NCBI RefSeq assembly: GCF_003597395.2
Contig: NC_133773.1
Span: 145,015,986 to 145,079,985, forward strand
Source: Chelonoidis abingdonii
Lineage: Eukaryota > Chordata > Testudines > Testudinidae
Length of the DNA: 64,000 nt
Reading direction: 5' to 3'
Position numbers and translations under genes: made by a program. Under the pieces are notes generated by a model. It ran no database searches. It saw nothing but the letters and a program-made list of their open reading frames with translations, and had not been told where the DNA came from. Shown piece after piece: positions 57,701 through 64,000 of the stretch (the stretch's first letter is position 1; each line of letters begins with the position of its first letter).

Positions 57701-60700
57701 AGGAGGGTCGGGGATAGGGGAGATAGACAGTACCTAGACTGGTCCTTGGCTCCAGTTCCCTGGGTCCATCCCGTGCCCGGTGCAGTCGCTCTCTGCTTCA
57801 CGTGTACCAGCGGGTTCAGACACTTGCCCTTGGCTCCGGTGGGAGTCGTTCCAAAGCCTGACTGGGGGTCAGCCTAGAACAGAGATGTGGCCAGACGGGG
57901 TCACGCCCTAGGCCCAGGCTCCCCTCTCTGCCAGGGGCTGATGTCAGAGCCCTGCTAGAGCAGATGGGATAAGCTGCCCCTGTTAGGTCTCCACTGACTC
58001 ACTGACAGAGATTGGCTGAAGCAGGTGGTTTAATAGCCCTGACAGAGCCTAACTGGGCTTCTCCTCTCTTAGATTCTTCTCAGCAGCGACTGCAGGAGGA
58101 CAGATGGGCTCCAGCGTTCAGGGGCGGGGCTGGGACTCAGGAGACCAGGGCTCAGATCCCAACACGGCCAGAGCCTCCCTGGGTGACCTTTGGCCACTCA
58201 CTTAGCTCTCTGTGCCTCAGTTTCCCCACCTATAAAACAGGCTGGTGATATACCTACCTCACAGGGGTGAGGCGAAATTTGCTAATGTCTGTGAGCTGCT
58301 CAGACAGTGCAGCACGGGGAAGGGGGCAGACTGTGCCCCACTACATACCCACTACCAATCACCTGGTCTGTTCCCCACCTCCACCAGTTCTACCGATCTA
58401 ACTCCTCCATGGATCCCTCCCTGGCCCTGAGCATTTCAGCTGCTCATCTCTGACTGGCCCCCATTGCGTCAATATCTGACAACGCAGTGACCAGGCCGGG
58501 CTCTTCGTGCCGTCGCTGCAGGACCGCAGGAACAGGACTTCCCTCTCCCTGTGCCACCATTTTCAGTGGTGACAAGTGCAAAGTAATGCGCGCTGGAACC
58601 CATAACCCTAACTAGCCCTACACAGGGCTGGGCTCCCGCTGAGCGGTTACCACTCCAGAGAGAGCTCGTGGAGCCAGCAGGGTTGGGTCTCTGCAACATC
58701 CGCTCGATGGCCAGCAGCAGCCAGAAAAGCGAACTGAATGGTGGGAGTCATTAGGAAAGGGACAGATAATCAGATAGAAAAAGATCCTAATGCCCCTCTC
58801 CAGTAACTGCTCCCAGCTAAACCCAGGGCCGCCCACATCTTGAATGCTGCGTGCAGGTCCCATCGCCCACCTCAGATAAGCATTGCTAGAATTATACAGG
58901 GACGGGCACACAAATGATATGGGCATGGAAGAGCTTCCAGCTGAGGAGAGATTAATAAGACTGGGACTGTTCGGCTTGGAAAAGAGACGACTAAGGGGGG
59001 ATATGACTGAGGTGTATAAAATCGTGACTAGGGTGGAGAAAGTAAATAAGGAAGTGTTGTTTACTCCTCCTAACACAAGAACCAGGGGTCACCCAATGCC
59101 ATTAGTAGACAGCAGGTTTAAAACAAACCAAAGGCAGTATTTCTTCACACAACTCAGTCAACCTGTGGAACTCCTTGCCAGGGGATATTGTGAAGGGCAA
59201 AAGTGTAACAGGGTTCAAAACAGACTAGGTAAGTTCCTGGAGGACAGGTCCATCAATGGCTATTAGCCAGGATGTGCAGGGATGCCACCCCGTGTTCTGG
59301 GTGTCCCTAAACTCAGACGGCCAGAAGCTGGGACTGGCCAGCAGGGGATGAATCACTCACTAATTGCCCTGTTCTGTTCATTCCCTGAATCTCCTGGCAT
59401 TGGCCACTGCTGGCAGACAGGAGACTGGGCTAGATGGACCATTGGTCTGATCCAGTCTGGCTGTTTCTTATACTTCTGCTGCCCAAAATTGCAGTAGCGT
59501 GTGTGCCCTCCCAGGGACCTGATCTAACATGTACAGAAGTCTCAGCTTCACAGACCTCTGCTCTTTGCAAATTCCCACCTAAATTTGCTGCCCACTCTCC
59601 CTGCTGGCTCTTAGCTGCTTATCCAGCCCCCAGGGGCACAGATCAGAGCTTCACCATTTGTAATGGGTTTGGCTGGAGGGCAGAGCTCTTATCCCCACTG
59701 ATCAGAGGAGAAACTGAGGCACAGAGAGACACTGACAAGTCTTGCCCGCAGGACAATTTCCCAAGGCTCATTCTTCTTTGGCGCAACTTTTAACTGCAGA
59801 CAGGGGGATTTTCTGACTGACAGGCTCCGGTTCAAACAGGCGTTAATTCAGGGCAGGACTCGGGCCGGGGTTACGTGGGAGGTCAAACTCAATGTGCACC
59901 GTGGTCCCTTCTGGCCTATGAGTAAGAGCAGGGAATCGCACCGGGAGTCCTGGGTCCCAGGCGAGGGCTCTAGTCCATCCTTCCCTTCAACCCATCCAGC
60001 ACCCCCTCCCCCACTGAGTAGAACCCCACCACATGGATTCACTGGGACTTTCCCCAGTTAACTCCTAATGGATCCGCTCCTTTTGAGTCACTCTCCCCCT
60101 CATGGGCCGCTCCCCTGCTCTTCTAAGGGTTATTGGAGACGTTATGGCTGCTGGCCGCCTATCCAAACCCAGTCAGTAGCAGGACCAGGTTCACTGTTTC
60201 ACTCTTTTTTTCCTTTGCCAGACGACCTCCTGAAGAAGCCAGACGTCAAAGGGATCAAGTTCCTCTTCCTGGTAGGGGGTTTTGCCGAGTCAGCGATGCT
60301 CCAGCACGCCGTCCAATCAGCCTTCGGCAGCCTGTGTCGCGTCATCATCCCCCAGGATGTCGGGCTGACAATCCTCAAAGGGGCGGTGCTCTTCGGCCTT
60401 GACCCCACCATCGTCAGGGTCAGGCGCTCGCCCCTGACCTATGGCGTGGGGGTACTCAACAAATTTGTGGAGGGGAAGCACCCCAAGGAGAAGCTGCTGG
60501 TGAAGGAGGGGAAGAACTGGTGCACAGACATCTTTGAGAAGTTTGTCTCCGTGGACCAGTCGGTGGCCCTGGGCGAGGTGGTGCAAAGGAGCTACTGCCC
60601 GGCCAGGGTGGGGCAGCGGAAGATCATCATCAACATCTACTGCTGTGCCACGGACGACGTGGTCTACATCACCGACCCGGGGGTTAGGAAGTGCGGCACC

Positions 60701-60865
60701 ATCAGCCTGGAGCTGGATGAAGTGGACGAACCAAGCTGCCCCAAGAGCCGGCGGCGGGAGATCCGGGCCAGCATGCAGTTTGGGGACACGGAGCTCAAGG
60801 TGGCAGCTATGGACGTCAGGACCTCCAAGACGGTCAGAGCTACCATCGACTTCCTGTCCAATTGA
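21920..60865 (+). CDS. HSPA12B: HSPA12B, atypical HSP70-family protein (11 coding exons, 5' start exon missing)
   Basis: Spliced gene: 21920-22020, 23365-23489, 28927-29113, 31287-31391, 32248-32364, 38533-38704, 48534-48620, 52075-52179, 56348-56606, 57319-57422, 60222-60865. All ten introns are GT-AG and the phases join without a stop, giving 667 residues (numbered here from the codon at 21922). Visible: a Ser/Pro-rich N-terminus; phosphate-1 motif DFGTTSSG (residues 52-59); phosphate-2 motif DCGGGTVD (305-312); adenosine motif VGGFAES (471-477); C-terminus ending FLSN. The family is a distant HSP70 branch with an actin-like ATPase fold and no ordinary substrate-binding domain. In mammals HSPA12B is known mainly from endothelial cells, where it acts in angiogenesis. 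Mammalian HSPA12B is about 686 residues, so roughly 18 N-terminal residues are in an unseen upstream exon. B rather than A is supported by the N-terminal [29 protein letters not shown] in exon 3 and the C-terminal FLSN. No frameshift or nonsense codon is seen. Confidence 0.95.
22330..22690 (+). repeat. CR1-like LINE 3' fragment, sense
   Basis: gtcaggaaggaacttttcct, then cctggcattggctgttgttg and ggagacagaata, the 3' end pattern of a reptile LINE also seen at 27295-27690. In intron 1 of the recognised exons. Confidence 0.7.
23085..23345 (+). repeat. LINE 3' fragment next to exon B
   Basis: taggaaactttccccatggg, then tgcactttcctctgaagcag and ctggcactggccagtgctc. Same family as 22330-22690, diverged. 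Confidence 0.65.
23365..23489 (+). CDS. HSPA12B: HSPA12B coding exon B (phosphate-1 loop)
   Basis: Acceptor gtgtttcag, donor ag|gtaact. It enters in phase 0 and leaves in phase 2 (AG of an Arg codon). After a short polar stretch it encodes the beta-strand and loop [18 protein letters not shown], the first nucleotide-phosphate binding motif of the HSP70/actin ATPase fold, then DPEAIHMMR. An old LINE tail (23090-23345) ends about 20 bases before the exon, so the acceptor tract lies right next to repeat sequence. Confidence 0.95.
24247..24369. mobile_element. TAGGGTGACC-family MITE (copy 2, best preserved)
   Basis: 123 bp with near-perfect terminal inverted repeats TAGGGTGACCA / TGGTCACCCTA, flanked by gggcaaac and ggacaaac (7 of 8). 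The interior has tatagggacagtcccgattt and tcttatataggctcctatta. Confidence 0.9.
24890..25070 (+). repeat. tRNA-derived SINE with CR1-like 3' end
   Basis: A-box-like tagctcaatggt, B-box-like gtgagctcagtcc, then a body (gggtcacttagggatctggg) and a tail with cttttggggtcccttccact that mimics the CR1 3' end. This matches the turtle tRNA-SINE plan in which the SINE borrows a LINE tail. Confidence 0.75.
25255..25382 (-). repeat. MIR-type SINE, antisense
   Basis: gattaagtgacttgtccaag, then agaactgggacccagatctc, the reverse complement of the MIR core and head. Confidence 0.6.
25600..25920. mobile_element. 321-bp hAT-like element
   Basis: Starts CAGGGCTGCCCAGAG and ends CTGGGCGGCCCTG (inverted), flanked by ctttgaca (25592-25599) and ctttgacg (25921-25928), 7 of 8. 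Interior repeats of the gaagtgcc / gaagaccca type. Confidence 0.88.
26060..27235. other. Intron sequence, no gene recognised
   Basis: G/A-rich stretch 26150-26720 with several open frames on both strands lacking any family signature. Probably repeat-derived or intronic purine-rich DNA. Confidence 0.4.
27295..27690 (+). repeat. CR1-like LINE 3' end, sense
   Basis: caacaggtttaaaacaaatc, then gaactccttgcttgaggagg, attcatggaggttaagtcca, ggcacctggcattggccact and gctggatggacctttggtct. Nearly complete 3' end in intron 2. Confidence 0.9.
28340..28775 (+). repeat. tRNA-SINE tail interrupted by an insertion of about 280 bp
   Basis: gattgtcagctctttggggc then cagggact on the left; gtcttttcgttctgtatttg, tgcagcccctagcgcagtgg and the A-rich tail ataaataataataatag on the right. 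The family is normally continuous across this point. Intervening sequence (about 28382-28657) is unrelated. Confidence 0.6.
28927..29113 (+). CDS. HSPA12B: HSPA12B coding exon C
   Basis: Acceptor cattgcag, donor agt|gtaagt. One base completes the Arg codon, then 62 codons end in phase 0. The peptide begins [16 protein letters not shown] and includes [20 protein letters not shown], a strongly conserved block of subdomain I specific to HSPA12 proteins. The flanking introns are 5.4 kb and 2.2 kb. Confidence 0.95.
29114..31286. other. Intron 3, no gene recognised
   Basis: AT-rich at 29210-29640. Some sauropsid repeat-like text near 30180-30240 (gggctcgatcctgctcttgc). No exon candidates with family support. 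Confidence 0.45.
31287..31391 (+). CDS. HSPA12B: HSPA12B coding exon D
   Basis: Acceptor ttgctttgctag, donor cag|gtagtg. Exactly 35 codons in phase 0 at both ends. It starts [20 protein letters not shown], followed by an amphipathic helix [15 protein letters not shown]. This matches the position of the family's helix ahead of the conserved [18 protein letters not shown] block. Confidence 0.93.
31887..32128. mobile_element. 242-bp hAT-like element with perfect 8-bp target duplication
   Basis: Starts CAGGGCCGCCTCCAGG and ends GAGCTGGCCCTG. Both flanks are acccatcc (31879-31886 and 32129-32136). The interior has cggcggcaattcgacggtgg, gctgaagtgccgccgaag and a T-run. In intron 4, ending 119 bases before exon E. 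Confidence 0.92.
32248..32364 (+). CDS. HSPA12B: HSPA12B coding exon E
   Basis: Acceptor ttttacaacag, donor aag|gtgaag. There are 39 codons, phase 0 at both ends. It encodes [20 protein letters not shown], the HSPA12 counterpart of the HSP70 segment that lines the nucleotide cleft (the canonical TVPAYFND-like strand), with Trp and Lys replacing the usual residues. A complete 242-bp hAT-like element ends only 119 bases upstream in intron 4. Confidence 0.95.
32650..32970. repeat. tRNA-derived SINE pieces
   Basis: Sense piece with ctgaagactccagggtcaaa and ccctcctgatggc (B-box-like), and a following piece with gaggagttactcctttacct. Same family as 10385-10500 and 37850-37935. Confidence 0.5.
33355..33545 (+). 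repeat. LINE 3' fragment, sense
   Basis: gtgtccccagcctctgtttg, then gcgcctggcatcgagcattg and cagatggaccattggtcaga. Confidence 0.8.
33546..34570. other. Intron 5 left part, no gene recognised
   Basis: A G/A-rich run at 34210-34310 precedes the minisatellite. No exon is supported. Confidence 0.4.
34571..37410. repeat. GC-rich 39-bp minisatellite, about 2.8 kb, in HSPA12B intron 5
   Basis: The unit reads gctctccccctgcagcccat then ccccggggcctgccccacg (39 bases), with variants (cagcagcccat, gctggtcatgg, gatccacagcac). About 70 units. The period is 13 codons, so several frames on both strands are open (up to 304 codons at 36139-37053 on the minus strand); these ORFs are not genes. The plus strand, and so the intronic RNA, is C-rich with many CCCC runs; the minus strand has matching G runs. 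Large internal duplications are visible: the marker gctggtcatggggccttggt is at 35061 and 35965. Confidence 0.97.
37411..38532. other. Intron 5 right part with a SINE fragment
   Basis: 37850-37935 has gaggtaaaggggtaactcca and ctcttaccctctttggcaga, the same SINE family as 32880 and 10480 (antisense sense mix). Otherwise no recognised feature until the exon F acceptor. Confidence 0.45.
38533..38704 (+). CDS. HSPA12B: HSPA12B coding exon F
   Basis: Acceptor gtgctccacag, donor cagg|gtaagc. There are 57 codons plus one base of an Ala codon. The peptide includes [20 protein letters not shown], corresponding to the HSP70 EPTAAA strand-helix, then a variable stretch ([12 protein letters not shown]) and FRQ. 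The variable stretch lies where HSPA12A and HSPA12B differ most. The preceding intron contains the large 39-bp minisatellite. Confidence 0.95.
39738..40735 (+). repeat. CR1-like LINE, sense, 3' kilobase
   Basis: A 100-codon open frame (39746-40048) carries [20 protein letters not shown], where FADDTK is the RT catalytic box, then [11 protein letters not shown]. The following frame (40161-40508) has [20 protein letters not shown] and the 3' end runs to gggctagatggacctttggt at about 40690. Good match in length and order to the copy at 58570-59475. Confidence 0.92.
40750..40870 (+). repeat. CR1 3' tail, sense
   Basis: ttggtcctgctttgagcagg, then cctgaggtcccttccaaccc and the terminal octamer-like repeats tgattctatgattctatga. 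Confidence 0.9.
40871..42440 (+). repeat. CR1-like LINE, sense, RT domain to 3' end, decayed
   Basis: Readable in broken frames: aactggaagaaagctaatgt with ccagtatttaaaaagggtga (VFKKGE), aattataggcctgtcagcct (NYRPVSL), ctgcactatttaaccttttt (LFNLFI) and aacgtttgcagatgatataa (FADD). The 3' part contains ggttcaaagaagagccacga. It is older than the neighbour at 39738. Confidence 0.85.
42750..42797 (+). repeat. Compound microsatellite (GA)n(GT)n
   Basis: About 13 AG/GA repeats followed by about 10 GT repeats without interruption. Confidence 0.95.
42798..42925 (-). repeat. LINE 3' end, antisense
   Basis: gactgggtcagacctagccc, then aacagtggccagtgccaggt, the reverse complement of the 3' end at 27600-27690. 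The compound microsatellite sits directly at its tail. Confidence 0.85.
43505..43622 (+). repeat. Imperfect TG/TGCG tract
   Basis: tgtgtttgtgtgtgcgtgtg and similar alternating purine-pyrimidine runs, with a partial internal duplication (tgtctgtgcatgtgtgtgtg twice). Confidence 0.9.
43885..44420. repeat. Dispersed copies of a ggatttacac... motif
   Basis: ggatttacactggtggaagg (43939), ggatttacactacagcaacg (44287) and ggatttaccccaggataaca (44353), each followed by agcagaatttggccc or a variant. It is a recurring sauropsid intergenic sequence of unknown class. Confidence 0.5.
45590..45965. repeat. MIR-type SINEs, sense then antisense
   Basis: Sense: ggaggtactggcctgggact, ttgggtgaggcacttaattt, ctcatctgtaaaatggggat. 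A second core follows (ctataaaatgggaacaatca). Antisense: gatggggaaaccgaggcaca, then gtgctacttgcccagggtca. Confidence 0.75.
45966..46740. other. Intron 6, no feature recognised
   Basis: An open frame of 132 codons at 46234-46632 has no family signature; the text around 46010-46160 resembles an antisense LINE piece (gtctcccacggtcataaccc). Confidence 0.35.
46741..46858. mobile_element. TAGGGTGACC-family MITE (copy 3) with perfect 8-bp target duplication
   Basis: Starts TAGGGTGACCC, with interior gtgtgaaaaaccag and gcatatataagaga as in copies 1 and 2. The right terminus is diverged (gagatccctg). Flanked by ccctagct on both sides (46733-46740 and 46859-46866). Confidence 0.75.
47697..47735 (+). 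promoter_or_regulatory. Two tandem CTCF-like motifs
   Basis: CTAGGGGGCGCTGG (47697-47710) and AGTAGGGGGCGCTCT (47721-47735), same orientation, 24 bases apart, in intron 6. Sequence match only. Confidence 0.4.
47870..48085 (-). repeat. About 70-bp tandem repeat, three copies
   Basis: agctctgctgatgcccctc at 47881 and 47952, and the variant agcaccatcagtgcacctc at 48022 (steps 71 and 70). Its reverse complement matches the array at 55859-56060. Confidence 0.85.
48534..48620 (+). CDS. HSPA12B: HSPA12B coding exon G
   Basis: Acceptor tctcctcgcag, donor gcag|gtaggag. Two bases complete Ala, then 28 codons and one base of a Gly codon. It encodes [20 protein letters not shown] and ELWSEMQA, a conserved basic helix and strand of the ATPase domain. 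It is the shortest recognised exon and is isolated between introns of 9.8 kb and 3.5 kb. Confidence 0.93.
48890..50150. repeat. Cluster of MIR-type SINE fragments
   Basis: Antisense cores at 48940-49010 (caggtggggaaactgaggca) and 49280-49380 (cagctggggaaactgaatca), a sense core at 49905-50010 (ggcctcagtttccccatctg), and weaker pieces between. No exon in intron 7. Confidence 0.65.
50151..51250. other. Intron 7, no gene recognised
   Basis: GC-rich with overlapping ORFs up to 176 codons on both strands. No family signature and no splice-compatible HSPA12B segment, since exons G and H join exactly without it. Confidence 0.4.
51255..51690. repeat. Two truncated reptile repeats
   Basis: 51258-51350 begins tgttagggccctaccaaatt. 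51400-51684 has the GC-rich segment ctgccggccaacgggagctg shared in type with 16820-16950, and ends gtagtttgcccacccctg. No clean target duplication found for either. Confidence 0.5.
51885..52020 (+). repeat. MIR-type SINE, sense
   Basis: gtgcctggctctcccactgg, then tctgtgcctcagtttaccca and cctgcaaaatgggg. Ends about 55 bases before exon H. Confidence 0.7.
52075..52179 (+). CDS. HSPA12B: HSPA12B coding exon H (phosphate-2 loop)
   Basis: Acceptor ttttcttccag, donor tcag|gtagga. Split Gly codons at both ends, 34 full codons between. It encodes [19 protein letters not shown], the second phosphate-binding loop of the HSP70/actin fold. The Cys before the Gly triplet (Leu in canonical HSP70) is typical of HSPA12B as recalled. 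LKELYKAS closes the exon. Confidence 0.96.
52180..53745. other. Intron 8 left part, no gene recognised
   Basis: G-rich, low similarity to anything I recognise. Numerous short ORFs without signatures. Confidence 0.4.
53747..53762 (-). promoter_or_regulatory. CTCF-like motif
   Basis: The reverse complement reads GGCCACTAGGGGGCGG, a close match to the CTCF core, orientation opposite to the pair at 47.7 kb. Confidence 0.4.
55859..56065 (+). repeat. About 75-bp tandem repeat, three copies
   Basis: gggctgtgggttgggattga (55859), gggctgcgagtcaggattga (55933) and gggctgtgagtcaggagtga (56009). Inverted relative to 47870-48085. Confidence 0.85.
56348..56606 (+). CDS. HSPA12B: HSPA12B coding exon I
   Basis: Acceptor gtgcattgcag, donor agcag|gtgagg. 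Two bases complete Gly, then 85 codons and two bases of Ser. It encodes [60 protein letters not shown] and [20 protein letters not shown]. These form subdomain II, including the helices that correspond to HSP70 subdomain IIB. The exon is GC-rich in third positions, unlike its AT-richer 5' neighbours. Confidence 0.96.
56607..57318. other. Intron 9
   Basis: 712 bases, GC-rich, no repeat recognised. A minus-strand open frame across this intron and exon J is a shadow. Confidence 0.6.
57319..57422 (+). CDS. HSPA12B: HSPA12B coding exon J
   Basis: Acceptor tgtgcccccag, donor atcg|gtaggg. One base completes Ser, 34 codons follow, and one base starts an Asp codon. It encodes [20 protein letters not shown] and [14 protein letters not shown], the helix leading to the adenosine-binding segment. 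The preceding intron is the shortest of the gene (712 bases). Confidence 0.95.
58120..58330 (+). repeat. MIR-type SINE, sense
   Basis: gggactcaggagaccagggc, then tctctgtgcctcagtttccc and cacctataaaacaggctggt. Confidence 0.75.
58570..59475 (+). repeat. CR1-like LINE 3' end, sense
   Basis: The frame at 58883-59266 contains [20 protein letters not shown] and the 3' end has gggctagatggaccattggt. Co-linear with 39900-40735. Confidence 0.92.
59815..59930 (+). repeat. LINE 3' fragment, sense
   Basis: ttcaaacaggcgttaattca, then gtggtcccttctggcctatg, a CR1-like 3' end shared with 42350-42420. Confidence 0.7.
60222..60865 (+). CDS. HSPA12B: HSPA12B terminal coding exon K with stop
   Basis: Acceptor tcctttgccag precedes 60222. 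Two bases complete Asp, then 213 codons and TGA at 60863-60865. It carries [11 protein letters not shown] (adenosine motif), [60 protein letters not shown] and a C-terminal beta-rich region ending RATIDFLSN. The open frame extends upstream of the acceptor, but that part is intron because family identity starts exactly at [11 protein letters not shown]. Third-position GC is high. Confidence 0.97.
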
Positions 60866-61287
60866 GCCCCAAAGGGAGGGACAGCTCAGAGGTTGCAGGG
60901 GCATGGGGTCTTCCACAGGCACCTGCCCCTCTCCCCTGACAGCACATGCCTCGGTGCTCACATCCATGTGAGTTTCACACCACGAGATGCAGTCACTTTG
61001 CATCCTCAGCAGCAGCGATACTGGACTTGGAGGAGATTTACGTTGCCAGGGAACAATGGTTCATGGACTCACAAACCTAAATCAAGCCATGGGGAACCCA
61101 TGGTCCTCACTAGGACTTTGGCAGGGGTTGCAGTCAGGGTTCCAGCCATGCTTTTCATGTCCCTGCCCCAAACACGCTCCATCGGAGGAGTCCCGAATTC
61201 ACCTTGGGGCATTGCTGTATCACTAGGCTACCCTCCCTGCCACAGCAGGGTGATGCAGAAAATCCTACGGGGACACACCAAGGCAGC

Positions 61288-61440
61288 GGTGACCCTAAGA
61301 ACATAATGGCCAGACTGGGTCAGACCACTAGTCCATCTAGCCCAGTGTCCTGCCTTCCAGTGTCAGGTGCTTCAGAGGGAATGAACAGAAGAGGGAATTG
61401 TCGAGTGATCCAGCCTCTAACCAAGTTTCCATGAGCTCTA
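61288..61440 (-). repeat. LINE 3' fragment, antisense, in the 3' UTR
   Basis: ggccagactgggtcagacca, then agtgtcaggtgcttcagagg, the reverse complement of the common LINE 3' end. Confidence 0.8.
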
Positions 61441-63241
61441 CGCTCGTAGCTACTGCACTCGAGCTGGACAGTGTTGCCAGCAGCCTCCTTGAATAGGGAG
61501 AAGGACCCTGTGTGTTCCTGGAGTCACAGGCCCTCTGCTCCTGTAGGAAGAACTCTACAAGAGAAGGCCTCCTCCGGTTGTAAACCCTTCCTCCTCTCAC
61601 ACAGAAACAGGATTTGTTCTTGGCTTGTTTTATCTTGGGGAAGTTCCCCCTGGTGCGTGAGGCTCAAGCCATTCAGACTCATGGTTTAGGTCTCAAAAGC
61701 CTCTCAAGAGTGAGCCTTAGCAGGATCTTCAGCAGAACGCCAGCCCAGCACCCAGGCACACGTGCGTGTCTCGGCCAAGCCAACGCAGAGCCCAGCTGGC
61801 AGCAAACGCAGCCTGGTGGCCAGCAGCAGGCGACGTGATGAACTGGCTCTGTCTCCATGATGCAGGCCCCATAACCCGGACAGTTTACTGGCATGAAGTT
61901 CAGAGAGCTCCCCAGCTGATGTTCTCCTGGTGACCTCTGCACGCAGTGCAGCAAGTGGCACTCGCTCCTCCAGAAACCATGGGAGCGCCCTGGCCTGGCA
62001 GTTCTGTGGGGTCACGGTCAGTCCACGAGTGCATCCAGCTCACCTGCGCTCACCTCTGCAGTTCTGTACCCCGCTAGAGCTTGCCACTGGGCACAGAGCC
62101 GCAGGATCGGAGCTCTGGCCCCAGTCTTGGAACAGTGTCCAGGAGGAACCCTTCAGTGCCAGACCCCCTAGGGGTCTCATTCTTCCTCCACGGTGAGCCA
62201 TGCTTCACCGCCTCCTTAGGCTGGACCTCCGGGCCTGCAGCATCCCTTCTTCACCCCGTGAGCCCCGCTCAGCGAGTCCCACTGAGATGGGGCCCCAGGG
62301 AGACTTTTATGATCTTAGGGAGCGACGCAGGGACACTCACAGAGCGTGGGGATGCAGTGGGGATTATTAGGTGACTGGAACACTGCAGAAGATGTCCTGG
62401 GTTAGCGTAAGGAAAAGAACGTTATAGCACACTCCATCCTAGTCAGCTCAGAACCCGGAGCCCTGTCCCTCTGAGCTGGCCTTGTCCCCGTTCAGGCAGC
62501 CATTACTCCTCTGCACTCCTCCCCAGCTGGGCACAGACTGCCGGGCTGCCTGCCGAGGCGTGGGCCTTCCATGGTCCTTCGTTGCTAGGTCTCAAAGTCC
62601 CAGGGACTGGATTTGCCTTGTCTTCTCAGATACTCCACTGATATGGGCCCTAACGCCCCAGACAGCTAAGACCTATTCACATCCGTGTCCTCTGCCAAGA
62701 GCAAACAGACCTGTCCCCCCGCCCCCCCCAAAACTAGGTAACAATGCAGCATACAGGGGAAACTGAGGCACGCTGGGGCTTCCTAAAGATATTACAAAAA
62801 TTCCCACTTTGCCACACCACCAGCCCCAGCCGACAAGCTTTGCTGGCTCGTTGGGCACCTGGGAACTGCCTCAGTTGGCTAATGAATATTCTACTGGCCG
62901 GCTAGGCCCTACCCAGGAGTTAAAGGTCAGGAACCTCCTTCCTGGCCCCGCTCAGCTAAAGTGGCCACAGACAGACTCGGTTGGGGCAGAAGAAGAGGGA
63001 GTTGATACCAATTGATCTGTAGGTTACTGGCAGGGCGTGTGCCCAAGGAGAAAACAATGGTGACTGGTTACAACGGCTCCTTTCAATAAGTATATTTTTT
63101 TCTGTAAACCCAAATTTTTATTTTTATATATCACATGTAACTTCCCCCAGGTGTAAGAGCCAGGCACTATGGCTGGATCTGTGGCACTAGTGAGGCCTCT
63201 ATCCTGTGTTTCAGAGAAATATGCTATGTGATGGAAATCAA

Positions 63242-63247
63242 AATAAA
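63242..63247 (+). promoter_or_regulatory. HSPA12B: Candidate poly(A) signal AATAAA
   Basis: AATAAA preceded by an AU-rich region, about 2.4 kb after the HSPA12B stop. A second AATAAA lies at 63507-63512. No other canonical signal was noticed between the stop and 63242. Confidence 0.45.
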
Positions 63248-63265
63248 CGATTATACTCTTCTGTA

Positions 63266-64000
63266 GCCAGGGGCGGGGGAAATGCTTTTGAGGCGGGGAA
63301 CGGAGTTAAAGCAGCGGTGAGAGCAGGTCTGCTTTCGCCCTTGGGCTGTGCTAGAAGAACTAAGCTGCCGTCTTCAATCCGGAGCAGCTGTTCTTAACAT
63401 GGGGGTCACCAGCAGGTGTGAAGGAATCAAAAGGGGAGCCAGGGCCCAGCCGAAGGAGAGAGGGATCATGTGGGGGAGGGAGCGGAGGCCTGTTGTTTTA
63501 AGTTGGAATAAATGGGCCCAAGAGATCTTGACACTAAAGTTTTAAACAAGGCTCGGGATGGGGTGTATAGAAACCTCAGCCCCTTGTCTGACAGTCTCCT
63601 AGGAGGGACCAAAGATGATGCTGCCCCTCCGTTGGGGAACAGAGAGGATGTTAGTTGAGATGCACTGGAGTGGTCACTGGTGTGGTGGTTGTTAAAGACG
63701 AAGATGATTTGCTAAAAGACAAATATGTCCCCGAAGAGAAAACAGCTGAGACACAACACAGCTTCTGGCTCTGGTGCTGACTCATTGGCAAGCTCCCTGC
63801 CTGCACAACCCAGGCCCAGCCCACGGTCTCAACAGCCACTGCGAGCCCTGGCAAACTTGAACCAGCATCAGGCTTGTTAGGGAACTGCTTTTACTGCCTG
63901 TCTGGTCACAGGCTCCCAGCAACGTTGCAAAATATAGTCTTGGCCAGCTAAGCCAAGCTCTGATTAGACAGAAGGGAACAGGAAAAAACACACCCGGGAG
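63266..64000. other. Downstream of HSPA12B, no feature recognised
   Basis: A second AATAAA at 63507-63512. No coding exon of a neighbour recognised on either strand. Confidence 0.4.

Larger units (their letters stand above)
60866..63265 (+). other. HSPA12B: HSPA12B 3' untranslated region (inferred)
   Basis: Sequence from the stop codon to the first good AATAAA (63242). It contains no convincing ORF. An antisense LINE 3' fragment lies at about 61288-61440, and an AU-rich stretch (63090-63140) with runs such as attttta lies just upstream of the poly(A) signal. The end is an inference; an earlier non-canonical site is possible. Confidence 0.5.

Noticed and set aside
60317..61003. 228-codon minus-strand ORF opposite the last HSPA12B exon
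   Set aside because: Shadow of a GC-rich coding exon; no recognisable domain.

Overview
This is a vertebrate genomic window, almost certainly from a non-avian reptile and most likely a turtle. The evidence is one large GT-AG spliced gene in a repeat-dense landscape. The repeats are CR1-type LINEs whose 3' ends read (as reverse complement) tcatagaatatcagggttgg, tRNA-derived SINEs, MIR-type SINEs, and hAT-like miniature elements of the TAGGGTGACC and CAGGG types. The turtle call rests on remembered repeat families and is an inference; a crocodilian is not excluded.

Gene content. I can support one protein-coding gene: HSPA12B (heat shock protein family A member 12B), on the + strand from about 21.9 kb to 60.9 kb. 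Eleven coding exons (21920-22020, 23365-23489, 28927-29113, 31287-31391, 32248-32364, 38533-38704, 48534-48620, 52075-52179, 56348-56606, 57319-57422, 60232-corrected to 60222-60865) all have GT/AG borders and compatible phases. Together they give 667 residues and a stop. The short first coding exon (about 14-19 residues including the Met) was not found. A 3' UTR of about 2.4 kb probably ends near an AATAAA at 63242. A strong splice donor at 4029/4030 in non-repetitive sequence may mark an untranslated 5' exon.

Layout. 0-4 kb: LINE debris, an old LTR, then a 49-bp minisatellite with a 147-bp higher-order period. 4-21.9 kb: upstream region or first intron, with a hAT-like element carrying an internal 40-bp minisatellite, an antisense CR1 with a nested miniature element, a 77-bp tandem triplicate, two hAT-like elements at 16.4-17.4 kb, and a three-layer nest at 18.7-21.4 kb. 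22-60 kb: introns filled with LINE, SINE and MITE insertions. Intron 5 holds a 2.8-kb GC-rich 39-bp minisatellite, and intron 6 holds two long sense LINE copies. 61-64 kb: 3' UTR and unassigned sequence.

Most long open frames here are by-products of tandem arrays whose period is a multiple of three, or decayed reverse-transcriptase frames. I saw no novel multi-gene system. The most informative features are the clean 8-bp target-site duplications around eight hAT-like elements, the nested insertions, and the three minisatellites.
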